Counted from the first letter of the stretch, positions 37,281-46,756 are shown. The stretch is 64,000 nt of DNA from an uncultured Eubacteriales bacterium (GCA_900313925.1 OMTF01000005.1:1-64000); one strand, 5' to 3'. Numbers and translations: made by a program. Notes: a model not told the origin generated them from the sequence alone.

Positions 37281-37317
37281 GTAAAAAAAACTAGGCTAAG
37301 TAAATGCAATAGCCTAG
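37281..37317 (-). terminator. Intrinsic terminator of the DUF1292 gene
   Basis: CTAGGCT, 13-base loop, AGCCTAG, then eight Ts when read leftward. It lies about 85 bases past the gene stop. Confidence 0.85.
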
Positions 37318-37401
37318 CAGAGTGTTAAATTTACTTGTAATTCTTATTTTCCCTTTTGAATTGGTCATTAGGCATAATCCATTGTGTCCTAGCTACATCT
37401 A

Positions 37402-37734
37402 TCAGCCATTATTCTCTGGATCTTCTGCTTCTTCAGCACCTTCCTCATCGCCGTCCGTCTCTTCCTCGTCTTCAGCATACAATTCCTGCATAAAAATATC
37501 ATATACTTTTTCCGCTATAGAATCTTCAATTGATACAAGGTAATCATCCTCGCCCTCTTTTGTATTTTCCATGATAATATATCCGAATTCCGGGTCGTCC
37601 TCATCCATATCAGCGGGGAGCAAAATATAATATTCGCTACCATTATAATCAACGGTATCAACAAACTCGAAGACATATTCTTCACCATTATCATCCGTAA
37701 GGGAAATGTAATTGGAGCCATATTCTTCATCCAT
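37402..37734 (-). CDS. DUF1292 family protein
   Basis: 110 residues, very acidic, with the DUF1292 pattern: ISLTDDNGEEYVFEFVDTV, then EYYILLPAD and a C-terminal tail made almost only of Glu, Asp, Gly and Ala. Firmicute members usually sit near ruvX/alaS genes; here the gene stands alone. The ATG at 37734 is preferred because GGTGA lies 5 bases upstream; an ATG at 37746 would abut AAGG. Function unknown. Confidence 0.82.
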   Translation of the reverse strand: MDEEYGSNYISLTDDNGEEYVFEFVDTVDYNGSEYYILLPADMDEDDPEFGYIIMENTKEGEDDYLVSIEDSIAEKVYDIFMQELYAEDEEETDGDEEGAEEAEDPENNG

Positions 37735-38201
37735 AGCTGTCACCATCCTTCATTGTTTGATATGATAGTATACAAAATAAAAAATTTTTTCAATATGATT
37801 TCATTCTCACTTCGCCTGTCTTGCCACTTCACGCTTTGTGTTGCTTGCTACCAGACTTATCTGCGTGCCTTTCAGGCCTTCATTCTAGCTCTCCATCAGG
37901 AGTTGCTTATATCCTTACTTAAAAAGCTCCACGACAATTTTAACAGCCTTAACTCTGACATAAAAGGGGTGTTCTCCCTCAATTTCTGAACGTTTTATCA
38001 TTTCTCTGGCTTTTTCTTGTACCATACCGAGGAAAATACGAATCATCGCAGAATGGGAAATAATGCGTAATATCTTTAAAAAAGTTATTTCTTTATTTAT
38101 TTAGATATGTATGCTAAAATGTGACAATGCATGTAATATTTAAAATACTTTTGTTTATTTTTATCTCCTTAAATGAATTTCAACGGTGGTGAAGCCTTAA
38201 C
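37735..38201. other. Intergenic region between DUF1292 and the PBP gene
   Basis: About 465 bases between divergent genes. A 36-codon minus-strand frame (37915-38025; product ending FYVRVKAVKIVVELFK) looks protein-like in composition but has no ribosome binding site, so I do not call it. No structured RNA is recognised. Confidence 0.4.
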
Positions 38202-40430
38202 ATGAATAAAGCAAAAAGTAGTTCCCATAGCGCTTCTGCAGACACAGCAATCAAAACTGCAGGAAGTACGATTGGCACTATTCTGAAAGTTATTGGAACG
38301 ATTTTCCTTATTTTCGTGCTTTCAGTTCTGATTTTTGCTTGTATTTTCGCTTTATATATTAAAACGGAAATTACTCCAAGTATAGATATTAAACTAGAGG
38401 ATTTTGCTCTAAACCAGACAAGCTCCATTTTATACAACAATGGCACAGATTGGGTTGAACTTAAGGAACTTGATAGCAGTGAAAATCGTGTTTGGATTGA
38501 CTACGAAGATATCCCCCAAAATATGGAGCATGCTGTAGTTGCAGTTGAAGATAAGCGCTTCTATAAGCATAAGGGTGTTGACTGGTATCGAACTATCGGT
38601 GCATTTTTCAATATGTTCTTAGGTGTCCGTTCTGACTTTGGCGGATCCACAATAACACAGCAGCTGATAAAAAATCTAACGCGGCAGGATGATATCACTG
38701 TACAACGAAAACTGCTTGAGATCTGCGAGGCCCTTGAGCTCGAGAAGCGATATGATAAAAGCGAGATTATGGAATGGTACCTGAATGCCGTGTATTTCGG
38801 AGAAGGGTGCTATGGCGTTGAAGCGGCGGCGCAGACATATTTCGGCAAAAGTGCGAAGGACCTTGATTTGGCAGAATGCGCTTCGATTGCCGGTATCACT
38901 AACCTGCCGACATATTATGATCCTTACTACAGCAGAGAAAACAACAAAAAGCGGCAGGAAGACATTCTTTATTTAATGTATGATCAAGGTTACATTACGA
39001 AAGAGGAATATGAAAGTGCGAAATCGGAGGAACTAAATTTCATATACTCTGAATCTTCCGACTCAACGTATGAAGTATATTCTTATTATGAAGAAGCCGT
39101 TATTAGCGACGTTTTAGATGATCTTGTCGAGCAGAAAGGACTTTCCAGAGATACCGCAACGCAGCTTTTATATCGCGGCGGTTACAAAATATACTCCTGC
39201 TTTGATCCGACGATTCAGTCGTACGTCGATGAAATGTATTCGAATTTTGATAACTTGCCAAGTCCTTACTACGAAGAAACGGATCAGCAGCTTGAAAGCG
39301 CTATCGTTATCATCAAGCAATCTACGGGAGAAATCGTAGCTTTGAGTGGCGGCACAGGAAGCAAGGATGTCAGTTTCGGACTCAACCGGGCAATGGACAG
39401 TCAGCGACCTCCTGGATCTTCCATTAAGCCTATCGCAGTTTACGGGCCTGCTGTAGAATATGGTCTCATTACACCTTCTACCAAAGTTATGGATTCCGCT
39501 AATATCAAGCTGAAAGGTACGGATTGGATGCCCAGCAACTCTGGCGGTGGTCACTATGGTCTTATCACGATTCTGCAAGGATTGCAGCATTCTTTAAACA
39601 CGGTTTCCGCTCAAATTCTGGATGTTTTAACACCTTCCGTTTCCTACGACTTTCTGATTGAGCGCCTTGGGGTTAAAAGTCTAGATCCTGCGGACTGTGA
39701 TTACGCTCCGATTGCATTAGGTCAGCTAACCTACGGCATTACAGTACGCGAAATGGCTCAAGCCTATGCTGCATTAGCGAACGATGGAACATTTATAAAA
39801 TCAAAATTATATACAAAAGTAACGGATGCTAACGGAAACATTATCTTGGATAACACAACTCAGTCGCATCAAGCGTTCAGCGCGAATTCCGCTCACGTTA
39901 TGTCCTATATGCTGGAATATGCTGCAACATACGGTACTGGATATGAAGCCAGCTTCTCCGGTATGTCTGTTGCGGGTAAAACAGGAACTACTTCGGATTC
40001 CTGCGATCGATGGTTCTGTGGCTATACACCCTATTACACTGCAGCCGTCTGGGTTGGTTATGACACTCCTTCTGAGTTATACTTCAGCGGAAACCCGGCT
40101 TCGCAGATTTGGCGCAGCATCATGGAGAAGGTTCACGCAGACCTTCCTTACGCAGAATTCCCTGAAGCAGATTTGGGCGAACCGACTGGTATGCTTGACA
40201 GCTATTACACAAATTCCTCTTTCTATGAAGAAGAATCTAGTGATGATACTGTTTCCCCTTCGCCTTCTGAGTCTACACAACCTGAGGAAACCGATACAGG
40301 TGGTGTCAGCGAAACAGACATTGGAAGTACCGTAACGAGCAATGGCGGCACTGAGACAAATTCACAGGTTGGTATTATATTTCCAAATATATCCAAATAC
40401 CTTTTGAATTTCTCTTCTCTTTCAAAATAA
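38202..40430 (+). CDS. Class A penicillin-binding protein (bifunctional PBP1A type)
   Basis: Peptidoglycan polymerase and transpeptidase, 742 residues. A cytoplasmic tail and one membrane helix (about 30-55) are followed by a GT51 glycosyltransferase domain: EDKRFYKHKGVDWYRT with the catalytic Glu, GGSTITQQLIKNL and EIMEWYLNAVYFGEGCYG. The transpeptidase domain has SSIK (catalytic Ser in RPPGSSIKPIA), SLN (HSLNTVSAQ) and KTG (VAGKTGTTSD). The last 50 residues are Ser/Thr/Glu-rich and low in complexity. GGTGGTGA lies about 10 bases upstream. The next gene begins 19 bases after the stop. Confidence 0.95.
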   Translation: MNKAKSSSHSASADTAIKTAGSTIGTILKVIGTIFLIFVLSVLIFACIFALYIKTEITPSIDIKLEDFALNQTSSILYNNGTDWVELKELDSSENRVWIDYEDIPQNMEHAVVAVEDKRFYKHKGVDWYRTIGAFFNMFLGVRSDFGGSTITQQLIKNLTRQDDITVQRKLLEICEALELEKRYDKSEIMEWYLNAVYFGEGCYGVEAAAQTYFGKSAKDLDLAECASIAGITNLPTYYDPYYSRENNKKRQEDILYLMYDQGYITKEEYESAKSEELNFIYSESSDSTYEVYSYYEEAVISDVLDDLVEQKGLSRDTATQLLYRGGYKIYSCFDPTIQSYVDEMYSNFDNLPSPYYEETDQQLESAIVIIKQSTGEIVALSGGTGSKDVSFGLNRAMDSQRPPGSSIKPIAVYGPAVEYGLITPSTKVMDSANIKLKGTDWMPSNSGGGHYGLITILQGLQHSLNTVSAQILDVLTPSVSYDFLIERLGVKSLDPADCDYAPIALGQLTYGITVREMAQAYAALANDGTFIKSKLYTKVTDANGNIILDNTTQSHQAFSANSAHVMSYMLEYAATYGTGYEASFSGMSVAGKTGTTSDSCDRWFCGYTPYYTAAVWVGYDTPSELYFSGNPASQIWRSIMEKVHADLPYAEFPEADLGEPTGMLDSYYTNSSFYEEESSDDTVSPSPSESTQPEETDTGGVSETDIGSTVTSNGGTETNSQVGIIFPNISKYLLNFSSLSK

Positions 40431-40448
40431 TACGAGGAGGAATAACTT

Positions 40449-40742
40449 TTGGCAAAAGCAAATATTTTAGAGTATAAAGGCCATCCAGTACAACGCAAGG
40501 ACAACCTTATATATTATGGCAGCATGCAGGATGAATATATTGTAATGCTGCAGATCATGGAAACAAAAAAAATCAAAGATCTTGACGTTGCGACAAAAAT
40601 ACTCGTACAGCTACAGCATACGGATCCAAATGTAAGTACTAAAGATATGATCGTAAAAACGAGCGAAAAAAAAGGACTGTACGATGCTCTTGATATCGCT
40701 TCCATCTGGCTTGATAGAGCGTTGAAGCCCTCTTCTGAATGA
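40449..40742 (+). CDS. Small conserved-looking protein of unknown function
   Basis: 97 residues from a TTG start with GAGGAGG 9 bases upstream. The product begins AKANILEYKGHPVQRKDN and is soluble and mixed in charge, with no recognised motif. It directly follows the PBP gene and is probably co-transcribed with it. From memory, similar short proteins occur in Clostridia without an assigned function. Confidence 0.75.
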   Translation: MAKANILEYKGHPVQRKDNLIYYGSMQDEYIVMLQIMETKKIKDLDVATKILVQLQHTDPNVSTKDMIVKTSEKKGLYDALDIASIWLDRALKPSSE

Positions 40743-41238
40743 AGATTTTTACACTAGTAAAATTTTTCGCTTGAAAAATAGCATTCGTTTTGTCGCAGAC
40801 CTCAAGCATTTTCTTTTATGTACTTATATATGAACTTATATATTCTTTGTACGTGTGAAACAACAATATTACCATTATAAGTTTAACAGCACCCATCTTT
40901 CGCTCGGCGCATAGGATACTTTGCCTGACTGCAGCATAGGGTGTTGTTTTTATGCAAATAGAAATTCTTATAAAGAATCTTAAAAAGAAATCATACGACG
41001 GGAGAGCGCGATAAGAATGTTTTGTACATTTCCATAGGATAGATCCTATCCTGTTACAAAGCTCACATCTTGAAATGAAATAAATTTTCAATAAGGCATT
41101 TACGGATTTCATTTTGCCGAATGCAATCTTTCCCATTACCTATCTGCCGCATAATAACGCGCAGTAGAATGTGGCAAACTAAATAATACAAGTGTAGTGC
41201 TTCAGTCAACGGCTGTAATTAGCTTCCAGTCAGGATAA
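40743..41238. other. Intergenic region between convergent genes
   Basis: About 500 bases. It contains a hairpin with a T tail at 40885-40953 and a 7-bp inverted repeat (AGGATAG/CTATCCT, around 41035-41051). A 106-codon minus-strand frame has no supporting features and is not called. Confidence 0.4.
40885..40953 (+). terminator. Long-loop hairpin with T tail, possible terminator or small RNA end
   Basis: AACAGCACCC (40885-40894) pairs with GGGTGTTGTT (40939-40948), one G-U on the plus strand, followed by a T run. The 44-base loop is longer than usual for a terminator, so a small RNA or leader is possible. It lies about 140 bases past the last plus-strand gene. Confidence 0.35.
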
Positions 41239-41292
41239 AGGCTCCCTTCTTGCAGAACCTCTAAAATGCTTCTGCAAGAAGGGAGCCTAATT
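41239..41292. terminator. Strong terminator of the symporter gene, bidirectional
   Basis: A 19-bp perfect stem (41239-41257 with 41270-41288) and a 12-base loop, located 20 bases past the symporter stop. T-rich sequence lies on the leftward side. Confidence 0.85.
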
Positions 41293-41307
41293 CTATACTA
41301 TTTACTT

Positions 41308-42675
41308 TTAATTTTCACCCTTAGTTTCTGTACTGTTGCCTTCTTCTACAAAGGATGCATCCTCAATGCTTGGTGTTTTTTCCGCCGCATTAACAGCTGC
41401 CATTTCCGGGTGAAGCTTTTTCTGCAGCCAATCCTTTCCATCAACATAGCGAGAAACAATGAAGGAAACGACATAGTCCCCAGCAGAGTTAACCATCGTA
41501 GCAGGAGGATCTACAAGGTTTCCGATAGCTAAAGCAAGTGTATACGCTACTGTCAGTTGCTCCGGTGAATTATTAAAGAACAAAGAACACAAGATAAGTT
41601 CTCCGACTCCTCCGCCTCCTGGAATGCCAGACATCGCCACAGAAGAGAAAACTGCAACAATGATTGCAAGTATTGCTTTCCCAGTTCCGAACGGCATTCC
41701 CGCAATGCCAAATAGGAATGCAACTTTAACGATCGCAGACATGGCCGAACCATCCATGTGCATAGTTGCGCCCATCGGAAGCACGATTTCCGAAACATCC
41801 TTGGAAATTCCGGTTTCCTGAGCAACCTCCATGTTCGTAGGAATCGTTGCTACAGATGAACAGGTGCCGAATGAAACCGCCGCAGGGCGGAATAAGTGCT
41901 GGAACATAACTTTTGCTGCGCCTTTTCCACCTCCAAAGCGGGCATAAATTGGGAAAAAGACAAACATATAAGCGAACGCTGTCACATAGTACACTATCAG
42001 CGTTTTCCCATAGCTACCTATAAGCTCGGGACCGTAAGTCGCTGCAAGGTAAGCAAAAAATCCAAAAAATCCGATCGGTGCATAGTAGGTAATTAGCTTA
42101 ACCGTTTTCATTATACATTCGGTTAAATCCGACAGGACCTTCGCCGTTTTTGTATTCGGGCCGCCTGCCATTTGAACGCCAAAGCCGAAGAGTATTGCAG
42201 CAACAATCAGCGGAAGCATGGCTCTCCTGGAAAGGAGCTGGTTAAAGTCCGAAACAGTGAAGAAGTTTACTATCATTTCGCCGACAGTAATTTGCGTTTG
42301 TTCCTCGGGTTCCGTTACCATTTCTTCAACGCTAAAATTGTCAGGAACAATATTAACCACACAGACAATGATATACATTACAATCGCTGCAATTGCGGCT
42401 GTAACAAGGAAAGTTAAAATCGTGCTCCCCATCACCTTGCCAGCACGTTTCAATGTCTTCATATTCGCAATTGCCGAAGAGATGGATACAAATACCATCG
42501 GTACAACGACGCAGAACATTGCATTGATAAACACCGTGCCGAATGGCTCCAAAGCAGTTGCCCCCGGCCACAGCAATCCCGTGATCGTGCCGGCTACAAT
42601 AGCTACTATCATGCAAATGACGAACCAGTAGTTCTTCCAAAAGGACCGCTTTGTTGTAGTTACTTCATTACCCAT
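41308..42675 (-). CDS. Dicarboxylate/amino acid:cation symporter (DAACS family)
   Basis: 455-residue membrane transporter of the glutamate/aspartate/serine symporter family. Signatures: the serine-rich hairpin GTCSSVATIPTNMEV, MGATMHMDGSAM, GIPGGGGVGE and DPPATMVNSAGD, which form the substrate and Na+ sites. The C-terminus is acidic and cytoplasmic. The leader carries a lysine riboswitch with a terminator, so expression should fall when lysine is plentiful. That suggests uptake of lysine or of a precursor such as aspartate. The ATG follows AAAAGGAG. Confidence 0.92.
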   Translation of the reverse strand: MGNEVTTTKRSFWKNYWFVICMIVAIVAGTITGLLWPGATALEPFGTVFINAMFCVVVPMVFVSISSAIANMKTLKRAGKVMGSTILTFLVTAAIAAIVMYIIVCVVNIVPDNFSVEEMVTEPEEQTQITVGEMIVNFFTVSDFNQLLSRRAMLPLIVAAILFGFGVQMAGGPNTKTAKVLSDLTECIMKTVKLITYYAPIGFFGFFAYLAATYGPELIGSYGKTLIVYYVTAFAYMFVFFPIYARFGGGKGAAKVMFQHLFRPAAVSFGTCSSVATIPTNMEVAQETGISKDVSEIVLPMGATMHMDGSAMSAIVKVAFLFGIAGMPFGTGKAILAIIVAVFSSVAMSGIPGGGGVGELILCSLFFNNSPEQLTVAYTLALAIGNLVDPPATMVNSAGDYVVSFIVSRYVDGKDWLQKKLHPEMAAVNAAEKTPSIEDASFVEEGNSTETKGEN

Positions 42676-42833
42676 AATACATCTCCTTTTCTCATTTCTC
42701 TTATATTGAACCGAATCTTCGGTTAATAAGCAAGAAACCCTTCATCGTTTTTTTAATGATCTAAGACGCCATATCATACTTCCAATCATTTTGCCACCTG
42801 TGAGGAGGAACTAGGGTTCATGATTTTTTCGCG

Positions 42834-42872
42834 ATACAAAAATAGCCATGAGTTCAATAAAGAGCTCATGGC
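42834..42872 (-). terminator. Lysine-riboswitch-controlled terminator
   Basis: GCCATGAG, 12-base loop, CTCATGGC, then TATTTTT on the minus strand, directly after the lysine aptamer and before the symporter gene. Confidence 0.82.
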
Positions 42873-42902
42873 CGAATTTCTAAATAAATAATCTCACGAA
42901 CC

Positions 42903-43064
42903 ATAGATAGCGCTTCATCGAAATGACAGTTCGCCGGATATTTTCCGACGTCCCAGGTAATTACGGAAGCAGGAACTCCGAAACCCTTCGGCGGCGACTC
43001 CTTTCACTTCGACGTTTCCTGACGCTTTTAGGAAGCTACTCTTAGCAACCGCACCTCTATCTTT
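42903..43064 (-). promoter_or_regulatory. Lysine riboswitch (L box)
   Basis: On the minus strand the closing helix AGATAG/CTATCT encloses AGAGGTGCGG, AGAGTAGCTTCC, GTGAAAGGAGTCGCCGCCGAAG and an ACTGTCATTTCGATG segment. These match the order and conserved blocks of the B. subtilis lysC lysine riboswitch (GAUAGAGGUGCG, AAGAGUA, GUCGCCGAAG, GGCUGUC). The 162-base length fits. Confidence 0.9.
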
Positions 43065-43076
43065 TGTTAGCCATGA

Positions 43077-43104
43077 TTTTTACATTTTCTTATTATATTG
43101 TCAA
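43077..43104 (-). promoter_or_regulatory. Promoter of the lysine riboswitch transcript
   Basis: Minus-strand TTGACA at 43099-43104, with an A/T-rich -10 (TAAAAA) 16 bases further on, ending about 12 bases before the aptamer. Confidence 0.55.
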
Positions 43105-43174
43105 TATGTTGCTAGAACTTTATGCGTTTTAAATCAAATTTCTCAAATTGACATAATCATTTTATACATTATCA

Positions 43175-44080
43175 TCAACCGACAAGTTCAATACGGCTAT
43201 GCAGGCATTCCAGTTCGGCACTGTCCTGAACCGTTTCCTTTTCTCCATCGAGTGACATATCCAGAGAATTTTCCGGAATCATTTTCATCTCTCGAGTTTT
43301 AAAGAATGTAATATGAGGATCGGACAAGTCTTCTCTTCGCAAAGCTTCTATCGTTTCTTGCAAATCACGCCTGTTTGCAGGCATATGAACTAATCCTACT
43401 TCCATAATGCCATCGTCTGACTGAATTAATCGGCCTTTCTTTGAAAGAACGCCTGCAAGCATAGTAGCATTGCAGATAATTCCGAAAATATAGGTGCCTT
43501 CATAGGTTCCCCCGTTTGCTTCAATGCGAAGATGCTGCCCTTTAATCTTATTCAGGTCCCTTATGCCCTCCAAGATGTATGCATAGGCTCCAAGCGTATT
43601 TTTGCTTTCTTGCGGTGTTGTATATGCCAGCCACGTAAAGGCGCCGAAATCCGCTGCATTAAAAATATTTCGTCTTCTGCCGTTTGTTTCAAAGCGTATT
43701 ACGTCAACAAATCGTCGATTTCCTTTTACTATATTCCTGGCTGCTTTTGTCATTGATTTTGAAATTTGCTGATAGGTTGCGAAATCATTGTAGCTTCCCG
43801 AAGGCATATAACCGATCGGAACATAGTGGCCTCCGGAAATTACTCCTGTTGCAGTTTCATTGAAGGTACCATCCCCGCCGGAGCATGCTATTATATCATA
43901 CTCCCCTCCACATAGCTTTGCCGTTTCTGTTGCATCGCCACGTCGCTGTGTTACATGCGTAGTTACTAAAAATCCTGCAGAAGTAAATATTTCTAAGACA
44001 TTTGCTATCTCACGCTTTACTTCTTGCTTTCCTGCAACAGGATTTATAATGAATAGCATCCTCTTCTCATCTTGATACAT
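43175..44080 (-). CDS. dagK: Diacylglycerol/lipid kinase (DagK/YegS family)
   Basis: Phosphorylates diacylglycerol or a related lipid, recycling it into phospholipid synthesis. 301 residues; the N-terminal LFIINPVAGKQ and SGGDGTFNETATG motifs bind nucleotide, YMPSGSYNDFA follows, and the C-terminal domain carries NATMLAGVLSKKG and SLDGE. AGGGGTAG lies 8 bases before the ATG. Single gene, divergent from trmO. Confidence 0.9.
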   Translation of the reverse strand: MYQDEKRMLFIINPVAGKQEVKREIANVLEIFTSAGFLVTTHVTQRRGDATETAKLCGGEYDIIACSGGDGTFNETATGVISGGHYVPIGYMPSGSYNDFATYQQISKSMTKAARNIVKGNRRFVDVIRFETNGRRRNIFNAADFGAFTWLAYTTPQESKNTLGAYAYILEGIRDLNKIKGQHLRIEANGGTYEGTYIFGIICNATMLAGVLSKKGRLIQSDDGIMEVGLVHMPANRRDLQETIEALRREDLSDPHITFFKTREMKMIPENSLDMSLDGEKETVQDSAELECLHSRIELVG

Positions 44081-44243
44081 AAAACACTACCCCTAAAGAT
44101 TTTTAGAGCACATTCCTAATAAAACCCTGTATAATGGTGCCTGCTGGTAATGCTCCGGTTCATGGAGTATAGTGAAACTGGAAGCATTCGCGAGGCTAAT
44201 TATACAGAATATTACGGTAAAGGGATTAATAAGGTGTTAACTA

Positions 44244-44945
44244 ATGGACTCGTATAAAATTCATAGAATTGCCGTTATTCAATCCGATTTCACAGAAAAA
44301 TTTGGAGTTCCACGGCAAAGTAGTTTGGTTACAGAACTTTTTTCGAAAATTATTTTTGATAAAAAATATCGCACACCCAATGCAATTCGTGAATTGGATA
44401 ACTTCTCGCATATTTGGCTTTTATGGCTGTTCTCTGAATCCATAGATTCATACCGCTGGTCTCCAACAATCCGTCCGCCGCGTTTAGGTGGGAATAAACG
44501 CATTGGCGTATTTGCATCAAGATCTCCATTTCGTCCCAATCATATCGGTCTTAGCAGTGTAAGACTCGAAGGAATAGACGAAGACCCTAATTATGGTCCT
44601 ATCCTTACCGTATCCGGCGCTGATTTAGTGAATGGAACTCCCATCATTGACATAAAGCCGTACATACCATACTCCGACTGTCATCCGAACGCTATAGCCG
44701 GATATGCACAAGAAGCACCAAACCGGGTTCTTACTGTCTACATTCCTCCTGAGTTAAAATCTCTGTTGGGTATTCAGAGAACCGAGGGATTGCGAAAAGC
44801 ACTTGCTTTGGACCCGCGTCCACAGTATCAAAAAAGTTCGCAAAAGGTATACGGCATGTCTTTTGCCGGTTACAATATCAAGTTTCAAATTACGGATGAT
44901 AAACTTAGCGTTACGGATTTTTCTCCTGCTCATGGAAATATGTAA
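44244..44945 (+). CDS. trmO: tRNA (N6-threonylcarbamoyl-A37) N6-methyltransferase, TrmO/TsaA family
   Basis: Methylates t6A37 in threonine tRNA using SAM. 233 residues; the beta-barrel signature includes ELDNFSHIWLLWLF, RPPRLGGNKRIGVFASRSPFRPNHIGLS and LLGI..GLRKALALDPRPQYQ, the last typical of the C-terminal domain in the longer bacterial members. It precedes the threonine dehydratase gene by about 160 bases on the same strand. Confidence 0.93.
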   Translation: MDSYKIHRIAVIQSDFTEKFGVPRQSSLVTELFSKIIFDKKYRTPNAIRELDNFSHIWLLWLFSESIDSYRWSPTIRPPRLGGNKRIGVFASRSPFRPNHIGLSSVRLEGIDEDPNYGPILTVSGADLVNGTPIIDIKPYIPYSDCHPNAIAGYAQEAPNRVLTVYIPPELKSLLGIQRTEGLRKALALDPRPQYQKSSQKVYGMSFAGYNIKFQITDDKLSVTDFSPAHGNM

Positions 44946-45102
44946 CCCAATAGCAATCTATAATCGATTTATTAATGACGCAACACATTCGGATTTAATA
45001 ATTACTTCACTTGCCGATAGAGCTTACCATCGGGCGCAGTCACGGTATTATAATAAGAATGCACTGCAACTAGGATTTTTCACTTTTTAAGGAGGGATTT
45101 TC

Positions 45103-46290
45103 ATGCTATCTATGCAGATGATTCGAGATGCAGCGGATGTTTTGGATGGAGTTGCACGCTGCACTCCTCTTTACCCTGCTCAGCATTTAAATGATAACGT
45201 TTATTTCAAAGCAGAAAACCTGCAAGTGACCGGCGCATTTAAAATACGCGGTGCATATTACAAGGTGAATAGTCTGACAGCTGAAGAAAAGGCGAAAGGA
45301 ATCATCGCCTGTTCTGCGGGAAATCACGCACAGGGCGTTGCGTATTCCGCGGCAAAGAGTAATTGTAAATCGATTATATGTATGCCCTCTTCCGCGCCTA
45401 TCAGTAAAATAGAAACAACGAAAAAATATGGTGCCGAGGTAGTCCTAGTCGACGGGGTCTATGATGATACATATAAAAAAGCGTTGCAATTGAAAGAAGA
45501 ATACGGGTATACGTTTGTGCATCCCTTTAATGATGAAATGGTCATCGCCGGGCAGGGTACTATCGGTTTGGAACTGCTAGAGCAGTGCCCGGAAGTAGAC
45601 CAGGTGATTGTCCCTGTCGGAGGAGGTGGGCTTATCAGTGGAATTGCATATGCCATAAAGCATATTAAGCCGGAATGCAGGGTGATCGGCGTGCAAGCCG
45701 CAGGTGCTCCCAGCATGTTTAAATCTATAAATCTTGGTCATATTATTACTTTAGATAATGTATCTACAATTGCCGACGGTATTGCTGTAAAAACGCCTGG
45801 TGAGATTACTTTTGACATTGTGCGCAAATATGTCGATGACATTGTAACGGTCAGTGAAGATGAAATATCCTCAGCTATTCTTATGCTCATGGAAACACAG
45901 AAATCCGTTGCAGAAGGAGCCGGAGCGGCAAGTATTGCCGCAGCAATGTTTAATAAAGTGGAGGTAAATAACCGAAAAACTGTATGCATTGTATCGGGGG
46001 GAAATATTGACGTTAGCATTATATCCCGTGTAATAACAAGAGGCTTAGCTAAGAGTGGAAGACTCGTAGAAATAGTCTGCAAGATTCCTGATACGCCGGG
46101 AGAGATGGCCAGAATGCTGTCCGTCATTGGAAAAACCCGAGCTAATATAATTAATATCCGTCATGATAGAAATTCCATTGTAAATACTTGTTTTGTTACA
46201 ACTGAACTTGAAACTCGCGACAGCCATCATATAGAAGAATTGATTTCTGCTCTTTCCAAGCACGGCTATACCGTTTTGAACAAATCCTAG
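45103..46290 (+). CDS. ilvA: Threonine ammonia-lyase (threonine dehydratase) with C-terminal ACT domain
   Basis: PLP enzyme converting threonine to 2-oxobutyrate and ammonia. 395 residues. The PLP lysine lies in TGAFKIRGAYYK, the phosphate-binding loop is VPVGGGGLISG, and SAGNHAQGVAYSA is the substrate loop. After about residue 320 an ACT domain (VEIVCKIPDTPGEMARML) follows. This length and single ACT fit the shorter, catabolic-type TdcB/IlvA subgroup; whether it feeds isoleucine synthesis or catabolism cannot be told. AAGGAGGG lies 6-7 bases before the ATG. Confidence 0.92.
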   Translation: MLSMQMIRDAADVLDGVARCTPLYPAQHLNDNVYFKAENLQVTGAFKIRGAYYKVNSLTAEEKAKGIIACSAGNHAQGVAYSAAKSNCKSIICMPSSAPISKIETTKKYGAEVVLVDGVYDDTYKKALQLKEEYGYTFVHPFNDEMVIAGQGTIGLELLEQCPEVDQVIVPVGGGGLISGIAYAIKHIKPECRVIGVQAAGAPSMFKSINLGHIITLDNVSTIADGIAVKTPGEITFDIVRKYVDDIVTVSEDEISSAILMLMETQKSVAEGAGAASIAAAMFNKVEVNNRKTVCIVSGGNIDVSIISRVITRGLAKSGRLVEIVCKIPDTPGEMARMLSVIGKTRANIINIRHDRNSIVNTCFVTTELETRDSHHIEELISALSKHGYTVLNKS

Positions 46291-46720
46291 TAGGATTGAG
46301 CTCACCGTGAAGGTTTCAAATGATATATTAGCTGCAGCTAGCGTGAGCTCCTCTTTTGGAACGTACAGAATACCGCGAAATCCCCTGTATCGAAACCATC
46401 CGTTCTTTTCTGAGGTGCATACTGTACTGCCGATATTCCATAGCATAGCTTTCGTTGGTTCGTTTCCACGCTCTGCAGTATTTGCGGTTGATACTGGATA
46501 TGCACACGGTTTTCCCTATTCGCGTCGATTAAAGTTGTGCAGCTATCCTAAGGACTGATCTTTGCGATGATTTGCCCATGGGTATATTCCCAAATTCCGG
46601 TTTCCTTCCATTTTCATGATATTGGAAACTTTTTCCTCCCAATTTTTATTACAACTTTTGTAAGCATTCCGGACTCTCACCGGTTAGAAAAGTACAATAT
46701 CGAGTAAAGCAAAAAATAAA
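46291..46720. other. Intergenic region, nothing recognised
   Basis: About 430 bases between ilvA and the tRNA-Ser terminator. Short frames on both strands lack ribosome binding sites, and the minus-strand one runs into ilvA. No structured RNA was recognised. Confidence 0.4.
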
Positions 46721-46751
46721 GGACGCTAACTTCATATCAAAATTAGCGTCC
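46713..46751 (-). terminator. Intrinsic terminator after tRNA-Ser
   Basis: GGACGCTAA (46721-46729) pairs with TTAGCGTCC (46743-46751); read leftward it is followed by TTTATTTTTT. Confidence 0.85.
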
Positions 46752-46756
46752 CTCTC

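Noticed and set aside
37168-37284. 38-residue hydrophobic plus-strand frame (MYSFWLLRAVLITVS...)
   Set aside because: No ribosome binding site and it ends inside the DUF1292 terminator; probably chance.
37915-38025. 36-codon minus-strand frame ending FYVRVKAVKIVVELFK
   Set aside because: Composition looks protein-like, but there is no ribosome binding site; only conservation could rescue it.
40816-41136. 106-codon minus-strand frame in the gap before the symporter gene
   Set aside because: No proper ribosome binding site, cysteine-rich random-looking composition, and it covers the hairpin at 40885-40953.
46045-46446. 133-codon minus-strand frame overlapping ilvA
   Set aside because: Largely antisense to the conserved ACT domain of threonine dehydratase.
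46307-46558. 83-codon plus-strand frame after ilvA
   Set aside because: No ribosome binding site or recognisable motif; intergenic chance frame.
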